Assembly: GCA_013396525.1 (NCBI GenBank)
Contig: VWYX01000409.1
Location: 434,001 to 498,000 of the forward strand
From: Chaetorhynchus papuensis
Lineage: Eukaryota; Chordata; Aves; Passeriformes; Rhipiduridae
Reading direction: 5' to 3'
DNA length: 64,000 nt
Shown here: piece after piece, positions 62,964 to 64,000 of the stretch
How the letters are laid out: every line of letters starts with the position of its first letter
Position numbering within the stretch: position 1 is the first letter of the stretch
The notes under the pieces: generated by a model
Told to the model about the DNA's origin: nothing
Databases searched by the model: none
The model's input: only the letters and a program-made list of their open reading frames with translations
Program-made: the position numbers and the translations under genes

Positions 62964-64000
62964 GGCATTCAGCTCCCTCTGTCAAATGTAAAACAGCTGG
63001 CAGGTACTTAGTACATCACCCTGGGAGGAAAGCACTTGGCTGAAGAAAGCACAAAAAAAGTCCTTATTCTCTCCTAACAAGAGGCACCCAGGGACATTTA
63101 ATGCGACCATGGGACCAGCTTTTACTGCCTCCTCTGAAAGAACAGCACCTCGTGATGCACTCTTTATCTGCAGGGCTGAAGGAGGGAAAAGGGACCAAGG
63201 GGCTTTGAGGATCAAATTATACCTCTCTAATGTTCATAGCAGCATTTGTGCTGGCGTTGGGCCATAGGAGGGATATTTGGTGGAACAGCTGACAAGATCA
63301 GGTCGGTTGTTTCCTCTGTAGAGATGTGCAGTAAAAGAGAGCTGAGTGCCCCAGCTGCAGCCAGTTAATGCTCTGCAATGCACTGGGGGTAGCTGGTGCA
63401 CGATTTTGGGATGGCATCAGGGGCCTGCCCCACTGTGGGTGGCCCGTTCCTCACCACACCTCATCTTTCCCACCTGAGGAGCCAGCCAAGTGGAAGGAAA
63501 CTGGAGAAAGCACAAAACACTCTGTGGTGACTTCTCAGTCTCTAAGGCAGAAAGCCACTCTCCCTTGTGATGCTGACCAGTGCCTGGGCCCAGTGGTGGC
63601 ACAGTGAGAAATGTGCTGTTTCCAGGGTCTCTGTGCAAGAGAGTGAAGAGCTGGAGAAGCTGGAGGAACCTTATTTTTGTTCTCAAATCCCTTTATCAAT
63701 CCCAAAGCTGTGTGGCACAGGCTTGGGTGCAGGCAATGTAATGGGGTCACCCCAGTGCCTCCCTAGGCAGACATCCAAATCCTCTGACCTACAGGCTGTT
63801 TGTGGAGCTGCTATCTCAATGTGCCTTTGAAAATCCTCTGGACAGCATTATGCACTAGTCAGGTCTATTATACAGCATTTTCCAGTATGTCTCAAGGAGT
63901 CCATGCTATTGTTATTCCATATCAGTCTATATTTCACATCCATTGTCTGTATGTTTCAAAAGCCATTAATACAGAGCAAATATTAAGTGTAAATTTTTCA

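Larger units (their letters stand above)
56091..64000. other. Intergenic sequence downstream of CADM2
   Basis: No gene or recognised mobile element was seen. It holds copy 2 of the 81-bp repeat at 60736 and short A-rich runs near 59547 and 62946. The part at about 57050-57500 is repeat-free and AT-rich, and resembles a conserved non-coding block in composition only. Confidence 0.65.

Noticed and set aside
1..64000. tRNA, rRNA, CRISPR, operon or phage-like modules
   Set aside because: None seen. The window is vertebrate intron and intergenic DNA, and the tandem arrays lack spacer-repeat structure.

Overview
This window is vertebrate nuclear DNA, almost certainly from a bird. Both strands carry CR1 retrotransposon tails of the avian type, the DNA is AT-rich and dominated by non-coding sequence, the protein-coding pieces are short spliced exons, and there is a short LTR of the kind common in bird genomes. 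A passerine is plausible but not proven.

The only protein-coding gene I can support is the 3' end of CADM2 (cell adhesion molecule 2, also called SynCAM2 or Necl-3) on the + strand. Two exons are clear. One, at 38860-38985, encodes the membrane-proximal stub and the transmembrane helix. The last, at 40564-40682, encodes the cytoplasmic tail ending in EYFI and the stop codon. Everything before 38860 reads as one long upstream intron, at least 38.8 kb of it here. I did not recognise the Ig-domain exons or a threonine-rich stalk exon, so they probably lie upstream of the window. After the stop there is an AT-rich stretch with several AATAAA signals. I read it as a long 3' UTR of up to about 7.5 kb, ending near 48.2 kb. 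From there to 64 kb I see no gene and call it intergenic.

The intron holds most of the mobile DNA: CR1 fragments (+ at about 10.49 kb and 37.84 kb; - at about 24.08 kb and 36.47 kb), two older CR1/L3-like LINE tails (about 7.55 kb and 13.38 kb), and one solo LTR at 20020-20456 on the - strand with inverted terminal repeats and a GTGA duplication. There are two assembly gaps, at 29486-29985 (exactly 500 N) and 43992-44306 (315 N, right after a 23-T run).

Structure the gene model does not explain includes: a diverged pair of about 270-bp copies 1.5 kb apart in the intron; an 81-bp repeat present twice, 9.8 kb apart, downstream of the gene; an AT-rich block bounded by perfect 11-bp direct repeats; a two-part minisatellite near 49.1 kb; and two small CpG clusters. 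I found no microbial-style system, CRISPR array, operon, tRNA or rRNA. Nearly all ORFs of 60-200 codons look like chance ORFs or pieces of repeats.
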